Below, one piece after another: positions 19,971 to 28,842 of a stretch of 64,000 nt of DNA. Under the pieces are notes generated by a model. That model made no database searches, was not told the origin of the DNA, and saw nothing but the letters and a program-made list of their open reading frames with translations. The number at the start of each line of letters is the position of its first letter. The stretch's first letter is position 1. Source of the stretch: Zymoseptoria tritici IPO323 (Eukaryota > Ascomycota > Dothideomycetes > Mycosphaerellales > Mycosphaerellaceae); contig NC_018212.1 in NCBI RefSeq assembly GCF_000219625.1, positions 2,126,501 through 2,190,500 on the forward strand, given 5' to 3'. Both the position numbers and the translations under genes were made by a program.

Positions 19971-20357
19971 ATGGGTTCAACGTCCTCACAGCCAGCCCCG
20001 AGCCCTCAGGGCAGCCGCAGATATCTGCACGCCCAAGCTGCTAGGTCTATCATCGCAGAGGAAGACGACGCTACCGATGCCGCTGAACGCCTGGCCCGAG
20101 AAGCCATCGACTACTTTGGAGAAAGCGAATGGTACACAGCTCGAAGTGAAGTCGACCTTTCCCTTCAGCACTTGCGCGACACACCGGGCACATACGACAA
20201 TCCCTACGATATCAACGGCCACGTTCACGCCGCTTTGCGAGGTTGTGCCAAGCAAGCCGTTCCTGTTCGGAACACGATCGACTTCCTGACGAGGGATGCT
20301 GTGCTGGGACTTTCTAGCCACCTTAGGTACCATGGGCATGGAGGAACTCAGTTTTGA
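19971..20357 (+). CDS. Small helical-family protein (member 9)
   Basis: 128-aa protein from the ATG at 19971 (MGSTSSQPAPSPQ). The core opens with RYLHAQAARSIIAEEDD, followed by 'SEWYTARSEVDLSLQHLRDT', 'YDINGHVHAALRGCAKQA' and 'VRNTIDFLTRDAVLGLS'. The closing helix is short and the protein ends in SHLRYHGHGGTQF, so it may be slightly truncated compared with the copies at 8377 and 11448. The MGS start could allow N-myristoylation. Function unknown. Confidence 0.62.
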   Translation: MGSTSSQPAPSPQGSRRYLHAQAARSIIAEEDDATDAAERLAREAIDYFGESEWYTARSEVDLSLQHLRDTPGTYDNPYDINGHVHAALRGCAKQAVPVRNTIDFLTRDAVLGLSSHLRYHGHGGTQF

Positions 20358-20697
20358 TCCCCAGAATGTGCGATCGGAGGACATCGTGAAGTCGTCACGG
20401 TTTGTGACCAAGCGGATATGACGGAGTGGAGATTGATGTTTAAAGCGTGTACGTAGCCTGCAAACTCTTGGTTCGAGATATCGTGCAGCATTATGAAGGG
20501 AAGCTCGCTGGTCAACCACTGGAAGATTGTAGGACTGGTTGGGATCCCTCTCATTAACGTCTTTCTTTGGTCGAGTAATCATCATGAATACTGCATAAGG
20601 ATCAAACTTTTGGAATCGCGACTAGTATTGTCCTGTTCTGACCGGTTTCTATTCATAAACTAACTAAGTTGTACCATCGCATTCAAGTCTGAGGGCA

Positions 20698-21099
20698 TCA
20701 CATCTCGATCTGCGCCAAGATCTCCTCCCTCATCAGCAGATACTCCTCCAAGAAGTCGTCCGCGACTTGAAGCAAAGCCGCGGACAGTTCGCGCTCCTCC
20801 TCGGGTTCGTAAACAAACATCGCGAGTAATATGGCGACGCGTGGCTCCAGGCCGCTCGACGCTGATTCATTCCCTTCTCTGAGATTCGTAATATAGTCCT
20901 GAACAAGCTCTTGCTCGTGGAGAAATTCGGGCTCTCTTTCGGCTTGTAGCATGCCTTCGGGTAGTGTTTCGGGCATTGATTCGTCCGGAAGGCCATTGAG
21001 TCGAGACCGCCGACGCATGATCTCGAACGACAGTGCCAGGTGCTGATAGCCGACGCGGACGTAGTAGTCGTCTAGGTCGCGGAGTCTTGTTTGTGACAT
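20698..21099 (-). CDS. Small acidic helical-family protein (member 10)
   Basis: 133-aa protein from the ATG at 21099 (MSQTRLRDLDDYYV). It has the domain landmarks 'YQHLALSFEIMRR', 'ELVQDYITNLREGNE', 'SSGLEPRVAILLAMFVYEPEE' and 'LLQVADDFLEEYLLMREEI'. It is notably acidic, unlike the basic copies, and lines up best with those at 1787, 2559 and 3051 through the xLRxGxE and SxGL motifs. Intronless, no signal peptide. Function unknown. Confidence 0.65.
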   Translation of the reverse strand: MSQTRLRDLDDYYVRVGYQHLALSFEIMRRRSRLNGLPDESMPETLPEGMLQAEREPEFLHEQELVQDYITNLREGNESASSGLEPRVAILLAMFVYEPEEERELSAALLQVADDFLEEYLLMREEILAQIEM

Positions 21100-21459
21100 G
21101 TTGATCTGAGTTGAGTTGTACTGATCGATATCTGGTAAGGGATTGAAGGATTGGAAGCGGTCTTGCAGGCAGACGTCCTAACGGCTCAAGTCGAACCGCG
21201 GCATTCAATACAAATACGACCCGATGGTGAGAAGCAAACAAACAGTCAGAGCCTGTTACCCTGGTCATCGGAAGTTTGCTGCTGCATGCGATGAATCCGG
21301 GATCACCAGACAAGGCATCGTCAGTAGCTACCAGGAAAGGAAAGCGGATAGCAGCCGCTAGTAGAGATGAGACGGAAACTATGGCGAGTCATGCGAACGT
21401 ACATAATTCATTCAACTTGTCTATGAGATCAACATATGTCGCCGAGGTGACGTTGCCTT
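21100..21459. other. Intergenic, no gene seen
   Basis: Between the 5' end of the gene at 20698-21099 and the 3' end of the RGG-tailed gene. No feature recognised. Confidence 0.4.
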
Positions 21460-21822
21460 CTACGGCTTCGCACCGCGACCTCCTCTCCCGCCCCTCCCAC
21501 GACCTCCGCCCCTCTTTCTCAGTAAAAGAGTACGCTCTCCATCATCCTTCTCCTTGACAGCACGAGCAGGAGCTACGCCCTTCTGAGCCCACTTCGGAGC
21601 AGAAGGCTTCGAGAGTGGATCAAAGGTAGTTGTGGTCTTGGTCCCGTCGTGTGCAACATGCGTGAAGGTGAAGGGCAGATCGGCGGCTGGAGGGGGGGTG
21701 CTGGGTGCAAGGGCGAACTTCATGTCGTTGTGCATGTAGTACGCTGCCTGTTGAGTGCTGCTGGTGGCTGCGGTGGCAGTCTCCTGGACTGCAGCACCGG
21801 CTGGATTGGTCTTGGTGGTCAT
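21460..21822 (-). CDS. Small RGG-tailed protein
   Basis: 120-aa protein from the ATG at 21822 (MTTKTNPAGAAVQE). It has an Ala/Thr/Ser-rich N-terminus and a central segment 'DLPFTFTHVAHDGTKTTTTF' with 'PSAPKWAQKGVAPARAVK'. It ends in an RGG/GRG cluster (RGGGRGRGGRGGRG), the type of low-complexity tail that binds RNA and is a substrate for arginine methylation. Function beyond possible RNA association is unknown. Confidence 0.55.
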   Translation of the reverse strand: MTTKTNPAGAAVQETATAATSSTQQAAYYMHNDMKFALAPSTPPPAADLPFTFTHVAHDGTKTTTTFDPLSKPSAPKWAQKGVAPARAVKEKDDGERTLLLRKRGGGRGRGGRGGRGAKP

Positions 21823-22869
21823 ATTGAGTGGTTCAGATGATGAAAGATATGTTTCAATCGTTGTGGCAGGACAAAAGCATATATATGATGTGATCAGCCG
21901 TTCGGCGAGGCTGACCATGGCTCTGTGACGCGGTTGGAACAATGGCTCCTTGTGCAAAAACACAAAGCCACCACCACCCTCCTTTCAACCACTGCCGAAC
22001 AATGGCATCCTTGTCCATACCGTCGCCTTGTTCCCATTCCAAGGGAAAATAACAAAAAAAGAATGAGATCGCAAGCAATCATTGTGAGGGGATCGAACCC
22101 AAGTCCATTGCACGTGTGTGAGGGGATCGAACCCAATACCATTGCACTGTCGAGCAAACGCTCTGTGGGGGGAAGGAGTTTCTCGTACCTGAACCGAGCC
22201 CGCTAAAGCGCCGAAACAAGCCAATGGCATTGAGACGAGCCAACGGGGGGACGAGATGAGGGAGATTCGGGTTGCTTATATGTGTGGTTCAACAGCAGGT
22301 TGAATATGGCTGTCAATATCGGCCACATGTCGACGTCCAACACATTCTTGATAGAAAAGGAATATCGGGCTTGCCACCTGGCCATCTGTTCTGGCAAGAA
22401 GAACTTAGTCGCGTAGAAGTATCACCGTCTCAAGACGTCCATATTACGCTACACTGTTATTGATGTTCCGTCCCGATCGCCATAAGACGAAACGAGTCGA
22501 AAGATATTTATGAGGCCCCTTGATGTCCGCCAGCTTACACGAAGGGACAGATGGGTGTATGGTGAATGCGGCCACACGAGATTAGTGGAATGACCGTGTT
22601 GTTGCTCGACTCCGTCGCCTTTGACGTATAGGCCAAGATCAGGTTGTAGCACCGTCGTGAACGCTCGCCGCAAGAGATTGACTCGACTGTTGTTCCTTAA
22701 AGCTTTCATCTCAACCAACGTCGCGGTGACCAGATCGTTCGTCTGCTACTACTTCAGCGGTCTTAATAGACCCACTCTCATCCTACTCAGGTGCGATCGC
22801 TTGGGTCGAGAAGACGTCATGGGTGAGGTGACATGCTCATGAAACACGCTGCGATTGGTTCGAGCTATA
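21823..22869. other. Intergenic flank of the transposon
   Basis: Contains the 31-bp tandem repeat at 22083-22147 and, at its end, the TA target site of the mariner relic. No gene supported. Confidence 0.45.
22083..22147 (-). repeat. Two 31-bp tandem repeats with tRNA B-box-like cores
   Basis: Copies at 22083-22113 and 22117-22147 differ at two bases. On the minus strand each contains GGGTTCGATCC, close to the polymerase III B-box/T-loop consensus, and a run of seven T follows downstream near 22050-22060 on that strand, like a Pol III terminator. No A-box, acceptor stem or full cloverleaf could be drawn, so this is not called a tRNA gene. It may be a tRNA-derived fragment. Confidence 0.55.
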
Positions 22870-22912
22870 CAGTACTAGGCACTAAATCTGCGCCTTGGCG
22901 CGCGAACTTCGT
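22870..22912 (+). repeat. Left terminal inverted repeat
   Basis: Begins CAGT directly after the TA. It matches the reverse complement of the right end, best over TCTGCGCCTTGGCG (offset 17 from the tip). The outer 17 bases are diverged. Confidence 0.75.
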
Positions 22913-22989
22913 GATCGCGTTTTTCAACACCATTCTTCCACACGCTCTTGATAGCCACACCACGCACCCCTCTGGCCCTAATTGCACAC

Positions 22990-24018
22990 AATCGTGTGAT
23001 TAATACTGAACTAACACCTGACCAAAAGGGAAGGCTGTGGGGACGACATGCGGCTGGCTAGACTGACGCCGAGATCGCGACGCTCGAACAGCTTCCATAC
23101 ACGACTATAAGGGACTGTTTAACGCGTATCGCATAACGACAATCCCTCGATAACAAACCACGCACCGGCCGCCCTCGAACCTATACCGCACGCGACGCGA
23201 GACTCGTCGTTCGAATCGCGAGAAAAGACCCGAAATTTACGTATACGCAGCTACGCGATAGCTGTAGCTCGAATCTTAGCGCGTGGATTCTTCGAGCGAT
23301 TCTAAGTAACTACGGCTTAATAAACTAGCGTTGTAAGAAGCGTCCGGAGCTCACAGATAAACATGCTCGAATCCGGCTCGCTTAGGCGTACGCACACCGC
23401 AACACAGACTAGTTACGGTAGCTGTTTTTAGACGAGTGTTTAGTCGAGAAAGGCACCGGCAAAGAGACGGCTTGGGCATTCGGATACCTATACGAGAAGT
23501 GGACTAAAGAACGCATTACAACGTATCCAAAGGGCAAGCAAGGCTCCGTGATAGTTTAGGGCATAATTAGCATAAAAATCGAGGACACACACCTTGTAAT
23601 AATGGAGCGTGATGCCGACAGTCCACGCGGAGGGTATTTAGCACGTTCTTACTGCAAGACTCTCGAAGAAGGACTCCTTCTATATTACGAGGGTCAGTGC
23701 TTTCAACAGGATAACGCACCGGTGCACACTGCGCATCTCACAACGCAGTAGATAAGCGACAACACGGTCTGGCTGCACATTAGCTGGCCACCTTATAGCC
23801 CGGATATAAACCCGATTAAACACGTGTAGTAGCACTTAAAAAAGAAGGTCTACGAGCTCGCACCGCACATCGACAACATTATAAACAAGGACAGACAAAA
23901 GGAGGTTTTAGCTAACGTTCTGCCACGCGCGTGGAAGCTCATTTCACGCGATATCATCGAGGAAGTGATTAGTTCAATGCCAAGGAGGGTTAAGGCATTA
24001 ATCGCTGCACAGGGCTAG
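22990..24018 (+). pseudogene. Transposase relic (DDE superfamily, Tc1/mariner)
   Basis: One frame reads through about 340 codons with ten internal stops, nine TAG and one TAA, and no indel. It keeps an N-terminal helix-turn-helix part (ELTPDQKGRLWGRHAAG; KPRTGRPRTYT), the first catalytic Asp in LFLDECLVEKG, the second in QQDNAPVHTAH, and the third site in PYSPDINPIKHV. There the expected Glu is Lys, 35 residues after the second Asp. The 'HVWW' that usually follows is now two TAG stops. TGG/CAG-to-TAG and GAA-to-AAA changes are C-to-T type transitions, as RIP produces. Confidence 0.88.
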
Positions 24019-24160
24019 CACACCAGGTATTAAGGACAAGCAATATATACAAGAACTGTAGAGCACAATGCCAGCTTTTAAATAAGCTATAAACCAGCTT
24101 AATCCGACAACAACACCTTGTGTTATCCGGTGTTGAAGACATAAGCTGATTCATGAGATT

Positions 24161-24203
24161 CTCGGAATTCGACGCCAAGGCGCAGACTTCCTGCATGTCA
24201 CTG
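24161..24203 (-). repeat. Right terminal inverted repeat
   Basis: Ends ...CACTG immediately before the TA at 24204-24205 and is the inverted partner of 22870-22912. Confidence 0.75.
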
Positions 24204-24287
24204 TATACTGAATGCAAGCGCTTGAATGTCAAAAAGAACCCCATCAACATGTCCGCTACATCGAGACGCTCACACCCTGATCAATGA

Positions 24288-25109
24288 TCACGGCGACGAA
24301 GGCGATGCAGGGCGGGACCATTCAGAATCGGTCCAAGCATCTTCGGTGGCCAGATGCACAGGGCTAGCCTGCTCGGCCGCTGGACGCGGGCGCTGCGTAT
24401 GCGGTTGTGCATTCCGGATGCTGTCATTGGTCTTCGCGGCTGTAAAACGGATCAGGCGCCGGGTCTCCAAATGCAGCGTTCGAGCGAGGAGGTTGGAGAA
24501 CTTCCTTGAGTATCTGTTAGCGGAGTTTGAAGGAAAGAGAACGCGGCACGCTTACCACATGAGATCAGAGCACGCCACAACCAATCTTTGCTCCACATGG
24601 CCCAGAGAGGCTAACGCGTCACGAATGTGAACGTCGGAAATGTCCATCGTGGCCAGATTGCAAATCATGCCGGCGTAGTAGTCCGCGGTGCTGAGAGCCT
24701 CGTCGGCCCATCCATGCGTGTTCGTTATTTCGTCCGTAGCTGGCTCGTCCGGGTGTGGACTGACCAGAGTACGAACGAGGTACGATTGCGACCAGCACCG
24801 CCTCAAAAGAGCCATCATATCCGTAGCCTGGGACTCGGCACTCTGTAAGACGGAGAGAAGGTCCATGGGAATGAGATGGCTATTCTTGGAGTGTATACCA
24901 GTCGCGTGGTCGCCGCGTGCCCGCGTGGCTGAGATTTTCTGTACGATAGTTTCCATGGCATGGCTCGATTCGATGAGGCGACATTGGATGTGTTCCAAGG
25001 TCTCCCTTGTAGTTGCATAGATTGGGCTGGGTTCCATCACGTGTGTTCTTCTGCACCCAAAATCTTGCGAAACGGTGCGCCGAAGAGGTGTGTCTTCAGG
25101 AATATCCAT
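24288..25109 (-). CDS. Unknown 256-aa protein, two exons
   Basis: Exons 25109-24556 and 24504-24288 around a 51-bp intron (GTAAGC donor, CGCTAAC branch site, AAG acceptor), frame preserved. The N-terminus is MDIPEDTPLRRTVSQ. The body is helical with repeated Ala/Met-rich stretches: 'LEHIQCRLIESSHAMETIV', 'DLLSVLQSAESQATDMMALL', 'STADYYAGMICNLATMDI', 'ASLGHVEQRLVVACSDLMW'. This pattern resembles a four-helix-type domain. The tail is Pro/Ser-rich. No match to the helical family or F-box proteins. Located beside the dead transposon. Function unknown. Confidence 0.55.
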
Positions 25110-25392
25110 CTCAAAGTTGTTTGGAAGCGAGAAAAGTGGTTTGGCGAGATTGAAGATTGGTGGAAGGGATTGAGAGTTGCATCAAGAGAAAGTTTTGTGC
25201 ATGAGCTGTGTTATATGTGGCTACCATTCCTAGTATGCCGCATTGAAGGATGCTCTGCAACCCAGCGCGGCATGACAGCACCCTCGATTGCGTGCTCGTA
25301 CCGCAAACAAAAACAGTCATTCGCAGTGCGTCAGGCAGCACGCGCAAGATTTGTGACACCGCGGCGGTTCTTTGTCCTCATGCTTGCTTCTC

Positions 25393-26613
25393 CTACTCGT
25401 CCATATCATCCGCCACAGCCTTGTGGTGGGCACCCAGCCTGATCAACAGATGCGACAACGCCGACTTATCCTTTTCTCCAGCACCAAGTTCCTTCAGCCC
25501 GTCTTGAATGCCCTTCAGCAAGTCCCGCACTTTGACACCTCCCACCTTCTCGACGATGCAGTTCTTCATGGGGCCGCGGCCGTGCGTTGGCCTTGCGTAC
25601 TGGCAAGAGCCGACTATTGGCGGAGCCCTATGACGCTTCAAGCCAAGAGTGAAGAACACCCGCTCGACTGGAGGATTGGTGATGTACATGTCGTCGATAG
25701 CAGGGAAAGAGGATTCGCCCGAGCCGTCCAGAATGTAGCTTGCGAACTTTGGTCGGATCGGCATTGTGTGTGCGGAGAGGTACTTGTGATCCTGACGAAA
25801 CACGAATGGATTGCGACGGACGAAGCTGAATCGCGGCGTCATGCCGCCGAATGTTCGACCGTTGCCGCACTGCCTGGGTGACGGCGGAGGAAGGTTGAGT
25901 GGCACCGCCTTCTCGACTGCTTGTTGGTTGTCTCGCTCGAGGAAGATGATGCGCCGAATGTCCTTGTTCTTCATGATGATAGCGTTGAACTTGTGTCCCG
26001 CCTGTCGAATGCGCAGGATGTCGATTGGCGAGAGGTGGAGGAGGATTTGCTCGAGCAGCTCGGTGATGCGGAAGAGTCGGAATCCGGCGGAGGCTTCGAG
26101 GTCGGGAGGTGTGTTGCTGCTGTTGGGTCTTGAGAGGAGGTGGCGGAAGGTGAAGCAGTCTTCTTCAATGGGATCGATCGTGGTGATGACGGCGCCGTGG
26201 ACAGACGCATGATCTCTGTGCTGGACGGTGGAATTGGGTCTTGCGAGGAGGTGGCGAAAGGCGAAGGAATTTTCGTGGGAGACAAGAAGCGGCGCTCCGA
26301 TGCTGTCGGGTCGATCGAGCAGGTGACGGGAGACGAAGCAGTCTTCGCCATCAGCGCCAGACTTGATGCTGTTACTGCCGTCGACAGTGGCATGGTCGGT
26401 CGTCATCGCATTCGTGGCTGCGGAGTGTGCGAGAGCAGCAGTTTGGCCGAGCGCATCTTCTTGCTTCCATTCTTCAGCACGAGTATTTGCGCGGCTCTTC
26501 GGGGCAACCTTGCTGTTGAAAGCGTCCTTCATCATTGCGCCGAACTCGCGAAACATGATGTGTTGTGCTGCGTGTGGATGAAGATAAGTCGAAGTTGGGA
26601 AACGTTGGGGCAT
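25393..26613 (-). CDS. F-box protein, class 1, with three RHLL repeats
   Basis: 406-aa intronless frame from the ATG at 26613; MFREF at residue 20 is an alternative start. Three copies of the motif [CS]Fx(S/F)RHLLxRPxS lie at about 92-104, 116-128 and 153-165, in an otherwise Ala/Ser/Asp-rich N-terminus. The F-box is at about 178-225 (FRLFRITELLEQILLHL, DILRIRQAGHKFNAII, RRIIFLER). Then follow RRNPFVF, a 'MPIRPKFASYIL' segment, DDMYITNPPVERV, GGVKVRDLL and a C-terminus (LLIRLGAHHKAVADDM) diverged from the usual DGYEVV. As an F-box protein it should bind Skp1 and present an unknown substrate for ubiquitination. Confidence 0.72.
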   Translation of the reverse strand: MPQRFPTSTYLHPHAAQHIMFREFGAMMKDAFNSKVAPKSRANTRAEEWKQEDALGQTAALAHSAATNAMTTDHATVDGSNSIKSGADGEDCFVSRHLLDRPDSIGAPLLVSHENSFAFRHLLARPNSTVQHRDHASVHGAVITTIDPIEEDCFTFRHLLSRPNSSNTPPDLEASAGFRLFRITELLEQILLHLSPIDILRIRQAGHKFNAIIMKNKDIRRIIFLERDNQQAVEKAVPLNLPPPSPRQCGNGRTFGGMTPRFSFVRRNPFVFRQDHKYLSAHTMPIRPKFASYILDGSGESSFPAIDDMYITNPPVERVFFTLGLKRHRAPPIVGSCQYARPTHGRGPMKNCIVEKVGGVKVRDLLKGIQDGLKELGAGEKDKSALSHLLIRLGAHHKAVADDMDE

Positions 26614-27191
26614 GTAGGAGAAGTGGACAAGAAGTCAGAAGACTTGGCCGGTCAGGCAGCTCAGGACCTCAGCTTGCAGTATCACGAGAACGCGATCGTG
26701 CTCACGGTCATCTTCGGAGGAGACATGACATGAGTATGGGCATGATCGCTACGACACGATTTCATGTTGATTCTAGTTGAGATCTGGAAAGGGCAGTGGC
26801 ATGAACGTGCAATTAATCATTCATAGCTTGATGATGACAGTACTCGAGCAATGACAACTAGACTTTCGCACAAGGACCTCCCTGATCGTCAAGCCCGCTC
26901 AATATCAAACTCCATGACAAGTCCTGTTCGTTGCATCTGCAATTCCTTCAACCAACTGAGCAGCCAAGGGATCCGGTTACAGCAAAATGGCTCTTGTTCC
27001 ATCGTCCAAGGGCCCTCTCTCGACTGCCCAACACTTCCGCCAGAGGCTTCGCGGTATTAGCCCGATAGTTGATCGCACGCCGAACTGCGCTCACCGCCAT
27101 CTTCGTCACACGTCGCAGCTGTTGTTCGTCTTCATTCATCTGCATCTCGTCTGTTCGCCACGCCTTCCTGGGCTCCCGCTTCAGTCTTATC
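26614..27191. other. Intergenic, no gene seen
   Basis: Upstream region of the F-box gene at 25393-26613 and downstream region of the next one. No repeat or RNA gene noticed. Confidence 0.4.
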
Positions 27192-28265
27192 TCAAGCTGG
27201 ATCATTCTCCACCACTTCGTATCCCTTCGGCAGCATGACCGATGACACCACGAAAGCACGACCCATATCATCGCCGAGATCCTTCTTGATCACCCACACC
27301 AGATCAGACACCTTCACTCCTCCCTCATTTAGAATCAGACGGTTCGTAATCCGGAAAGCAGCACCCGCGAAGCTACGCCGTCGACCATTGTTCGTTTCGC
27401 CAAGATTGACGAGAATCCGGTCGATTGCAGGGTTGGTGATGTACATGTCGTTGATGAAGGACGTCGTCTTCTCGGGTGCACGGAGGATGTATTCGTCGAA
27501 CTTTGAATGAAGTTGCAAGCTCTCAGCTGGGAGATAGTCTGGTGTGGAGAAGAAGACCAGTGGGTTGAAACGTACGAGTCTGAGCGGTGGTGAGGCGATG
27601 GAAGCGGCGAAGCGGAGGGCCTGGCGTTCGAGAAAGATGATGCGCTTTAAAGGTATGCTGTTGGCGATGACTGTCTTTGAATGATTGGAAAGACGTCGAG
27701 CGCGGAGGACGTCGAGAGCAGGGAGTCCCATGAGGATCAGCTCGAGCAGCTCGGGAATGTGAAAGATGCGGTAGCCAGCTGGGAGCTGGGGAGGCGAGAC
27801 CGCGTACGTGACGATTGCGGCGGATTTCGATATGGTGAACTCGGAGAGAGCGGCACTGCTCTTGTCTTGTGGAGGGCCGTAGGTCAAGAGATGCTCGGAG
27901 ACATCAGCGCTGTTCACGGCAACACCATCGCTCAGGAAGGCTTCGATGCTTATGTGAGATGTGGAATTGGGATAAGAGGAAGCACTGTTTGCGGCGATGC
28001 TGGTCTTCATCTCGTGGCCACCATCCGAGCGACGGCTTATCTCAATCCTGAATGGCAAAGATGCGATGACAGGAGACGGATCGTTAGATCTTGGCGCAAG
28101 GTCGTCTTGATCGGCAATGGACTTCGACCGCGTATAGCCGGCATTGGTGGTGGTGAAAGGTGTAGTGGTGTCTCGCTCCGCTTCTCTGCTCGTGAGTGCC
28201 ATGCTGTTGTGTTGTATGTTCTTGTTTTCCTCGCTCAGACATGGAGGGACGCGCTGCGTAGCCAT
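27192..28265 (-). CDS. F-box protein, class 1
   Basis: 357 aa, intronless, start at the ATG at 28265 (MATQRVPPCLSEE); an earlier TTG is not used. The first 155 residues are Ser/Thr-rich and probably disordered. The F-box is at about 165-212: LPAGYRIFHIPELLELILMG, DVLRARRLSNHSKTVI, KRIIFLER. The C-terminal module follows: FNPLVFF, LHSKFDEYILR, NDMYITNPAIDRILVNLG, EGGVKVSDLVWVI and VMLPKGYEVVEN. Tail-to-head neighbour of two further class-1 genes on the same strand, which suggests tandem duplication. Predicted SCF substrate receptor, target unknown. Confidence 0.75.
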   Translation of the reverse strand: MATQRVPPCLSEENKNIQHNSMALTSREAERDTTTPFTTTNAGYTRSKSIADQDDLAPRSNDPSPVIASLPFRIEISRRSDGGHEMKTSIAANSASSYPNSTSHISIEAFLSDGVAVNSADVSEHLLTYGPPQDKSSAALSEFTISKSAAIVTYAVSPPQLPAGYRIFHIPELLELILMGLPALDVLRARRLSNHSKTVIANSIPLKRIIFLERQALRFAASIASPPLRLVRFNPLVFFSTPDYLPAESLQLHSKFDEYILRAPEKTTSFINDMYITNPAIDRILVNLGETNNGRRRSFAGAAFRITNRLILNEGGVKVSDLVWVIKKDLGDDMGRAFVVSSVMLPKGYEVVENDPA

Positions 28266-28842
28266 GGCGATTTTCAATAACTGACAACTGGGTAGATGCA
28301 GAGTATGAAGCTAAGACGGCAGGGAGAAGTGGTTGAGAAGACGTAGAATGGAGTTCTGAACGGGTCAAGTCACGCTAGCGGGCGACGGGACGGCCGGCTG
28401 GCCGTTCACGAAAACATGTGAAGTCGTGCTAAGAGTCTTCCTACAAGCTCGAGGAAGGACAGAGAGGCACGGTTTGGAGTCGTGCCGCCGTACAATACGA
28501 CTTTCGCATAGATGGACATACGCGTAAGTACGGAGCAGAATGTAATAGCACTAGTTTCTTCTGTATTCACTAAGGGGCTTCCACTGCCGGGCATTACTGT
28601 AAAATGGGTTCAAACCGGAAGAAGGATCTGATTTACTGTACGAGAGGTGCAGCATGTAGTCAAAGCAAAAGTCCGCGACAACCAAGGCATTAAGCAAACA
28701 TGGTTACAGCAACCAACAGCTTCCTCGTCTCCCACGCTTCACAGTTCCTCGGTCCGCGCCTCCGCCATGACTTGATCAATCTCGCTCACTTGACACACTT
28801 ACTGTCTGCAGCGACCCGAAACAAACATAGATCAAGTCCATC
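28266..28842. other. Intergenic, no gene seen
   Basis: About 580 bp between two same-strand F-box genes. Nothing recognisable beyond presumed promoter sequence. Confidence 0.4.

Larger units (their letters stand above)
22870..24203 (+). mobile_element. Tc1/mariner-type DNA transposon, RIP-degenerate
   Basis: A 1334-bp element bounded by TA dinucleotides (22868-22869 and 24204-24205), the target duplication expected for Tc1/mariner. The ends are imperfect inverted repeats of roughly 40 bp starting CAGT and sharing the core TCTGCGCCTTGGCG at the same offset from each end. It contains one transposase frame with ten internal stops and no frameshift. Non-autonomous and presumably dead; it separates the helical-family region from the F-box island. 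Confidence 0.88.

Noticed and set aside
600..21099. Secreted effector cluster
   Set aside because: The helical-family proteins have no N-terminal signal peptides and few cysteines, so an effector interpretation is not supported by the sequence.
22083..22147. tRNA gene on the minus strand
   Set aside because: B-box-like cores are present but no acceptor stem, D-arm or anticodon arm can be drawn.
21823..25109. Centromere, telomere or prophage-like structure near the transposon
   Set aside because: No telomere repeats, no satellite arrays and no AT-rich isochore are visible; the single DNA transposon explains the local oddity.
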